Shown: positions 63,421-64,000 of the stretch, piece after piece | How the letters are laid out: each line of letters begins with the position of its first letter | How positions within the stretch are numbered: the first letter of the stretch is position 1 | NCBI RefSeq assembly: GCF_015326965.1 | Contig: NZ_CP017659.1 | Location: 248,001 to 312,000 of the forward strand | Source of the DNA: Paenibacillus sp. JZ16 | GTDB lineage: Bacteria > Bacillota > Bacilli > Paenibacillales > Paenibacillaceae | Length of the DNA: 64,000 bases | Reading direction: 5' to 3' | Translations under genes and position numbers: made by a program | Notes under the pieces: generated by a model | Database searches by the model: none | What the model was told of the DNA's origin: nothing | The model's input: the letters and a program-made list of their open reading frames with translations, nothing else

Positions 63421-64000
63421 GCATCTAAGGGTATGGGATGCGAACGAGGGAAAAGAGATTATCCATGACAGCTCCTTTCAATTAAAGGAGGGAACCTGTC
63501 TGGCGATTGTAGGGGAAAGCGGGAGCGGAAAATCCCTGACATGCAGGTCGATCATAAGGCTGCATAAACCCTGGATTCGCCAATCCGGGGAAATCATCTT
63601 CCAAGGAGAGCATTTAAATCACCTGTCGGAAAGGGACATGAGAAAAAGAAGGGGAAAGCACATCGGCATGATCATGCAGAACGGGATGGGAGCATTCGAT
63701 CCCTCCAGTGTGGTCGGCGTTCATTTCCAAGAGACGTTGAAGGCGCATTTCGGCTGGAGCAAAGGCGAGGCTGAAGCCAGCATGAAAAAAGCGATGGAAA
63801 GCGTTATGCTTTCCCATCCGATGGAGATCATGAATAAGTTTCCTCACCAGTTATCCGGCGGGATGCTGCAGCGTTTAATGATCGCGCTCACGCTGGTGCT
63901 GGAACCCGCTGTCGTCATCGCCGATGAACCGACAACGGCGCTGGATACGATCTCGCAATTCGAGGTCGTGGAACAATTCATCCAGCTTCGCGAAAGGATG
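63401..64000 (+). CDS. cntD: Metal-opine ABC ATPase, truncated by the window end
   Basis: The first 200 residues are visible. Walker A is VGESGSGKSLT, the signature is HQLSGGMLQRLM, and Walker B is VVIADEPTTALD, all intact. It is DppD/NikD-like. AGAGGTGGAG lies 10 bp before ATG 63401, inside the end of cntC. A second ATPase (cntF) and an exporter (cntE) are expected beyond the window, by analogy with Staphylococcus. Confidence 0.92.
   Translation, partial: MNMLEVKHLRVWDANEGKEIIHDSSFQLKEGTCLAIVGESGSGKSLTCRSIIRLHKPWIRQSGEIIFQGEHLNHLSERDMRKRRGKHIGMIMQNGMGAFDPSSVVGVHFQETLKAHFGWSKGEAEASMKKAMESVMLSHPMEIMNKFPHQLSGGMLQRLMIALTLVLEPAVVIADEPTTALDTISQFEVVEQFIQLRERM

Overview
The window looks like a chromosome segment of an endospore-forming, low-to-mid GC Firmicute, most likely a Paenibacillus. 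The evidence is two germinant-receptor loci, a CotF-type coat protein, AGGAGG-type ribosome binding sites with TTG and GTG starts, Bacillus-type Fur, Zur, CcpA and FNR-like sites, and many carbohydrate ABC transporters with YesM/YesN or AraC regulators. I see no rRNA, tRNA, CRISPR array or prophage. One IS3-type insertion sequence is present.

Layout. 1-2955: end of a gerK-like germinant-receptor operon and a CotF-like coat protein. 3048-5769: iron-siderophore module with two Fur boxes, an AraC regulator fused to a siderophore-binding domain, and a paralogous siderophore-binding lipoprotein. 6200-7699: malate:quinone oxidoreductase. 7979-18167: oligosaccharide locus with a GH130 enzyme, an ABC importer (binding protein plus two permeases), a two-component system and a GH3 glycosidase. 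18360-21595: TetR regulator with a small membrane protein, a secreted helveticin J-like protein and a secreted EEP-family hydrolase. 21644-25802 (minus): a second germinant receptor operon in the order A-B-small D-like-C. 25975-28351: GntR/FCD regulator and an IlvD-type dehydratase.

28675-49018 is a large pectin-utilisation locus. It holds a membrane-anchored AraC regulator, an LplB/LplC/LplA-type importer, a serine hydrolase and a cytoplasmic pectinesterase divergent from GH105 and GH43 enzymes, a second AraC regulator, a GH28 polygalacturonase, and a 1862-residue secreted protein that joins a pectate lyase to a pectin methylesterase. Matches to the CcpA (cre) consensus lie upstream of several sugar genes. 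The importer leader carries a 58-bp tandem repeat.

49272-55709 holds an iron-sulfur repair protein with an FNR-like box, an aldehyde dehydrogenase next to a soluble chemoreceptor (yfmT/yfmS-like), the IS3 element, an SGNH esterase behind a cre site, and a DJ-1/PfpI protein.

55893-64000 holds a LysR regulator and then an opine-metallophore operon, cntKLMABCD, which continues past the window end. It encodes the histidine racemase, nicotianamine-synthase-like enzyme, opine dehydrogenase and dedicated nickel/peptide-type importer used for staphylopine-like zincophores. A perfect 11-1-11 palindrome of the Zur type lies just downstream of a strong promoter. This zinc-controlled metallophore system, the pectate lyase-methylesterase fusion, the AraC-SBP sensor pair and the tandem leader repeat are the items most worth following up.
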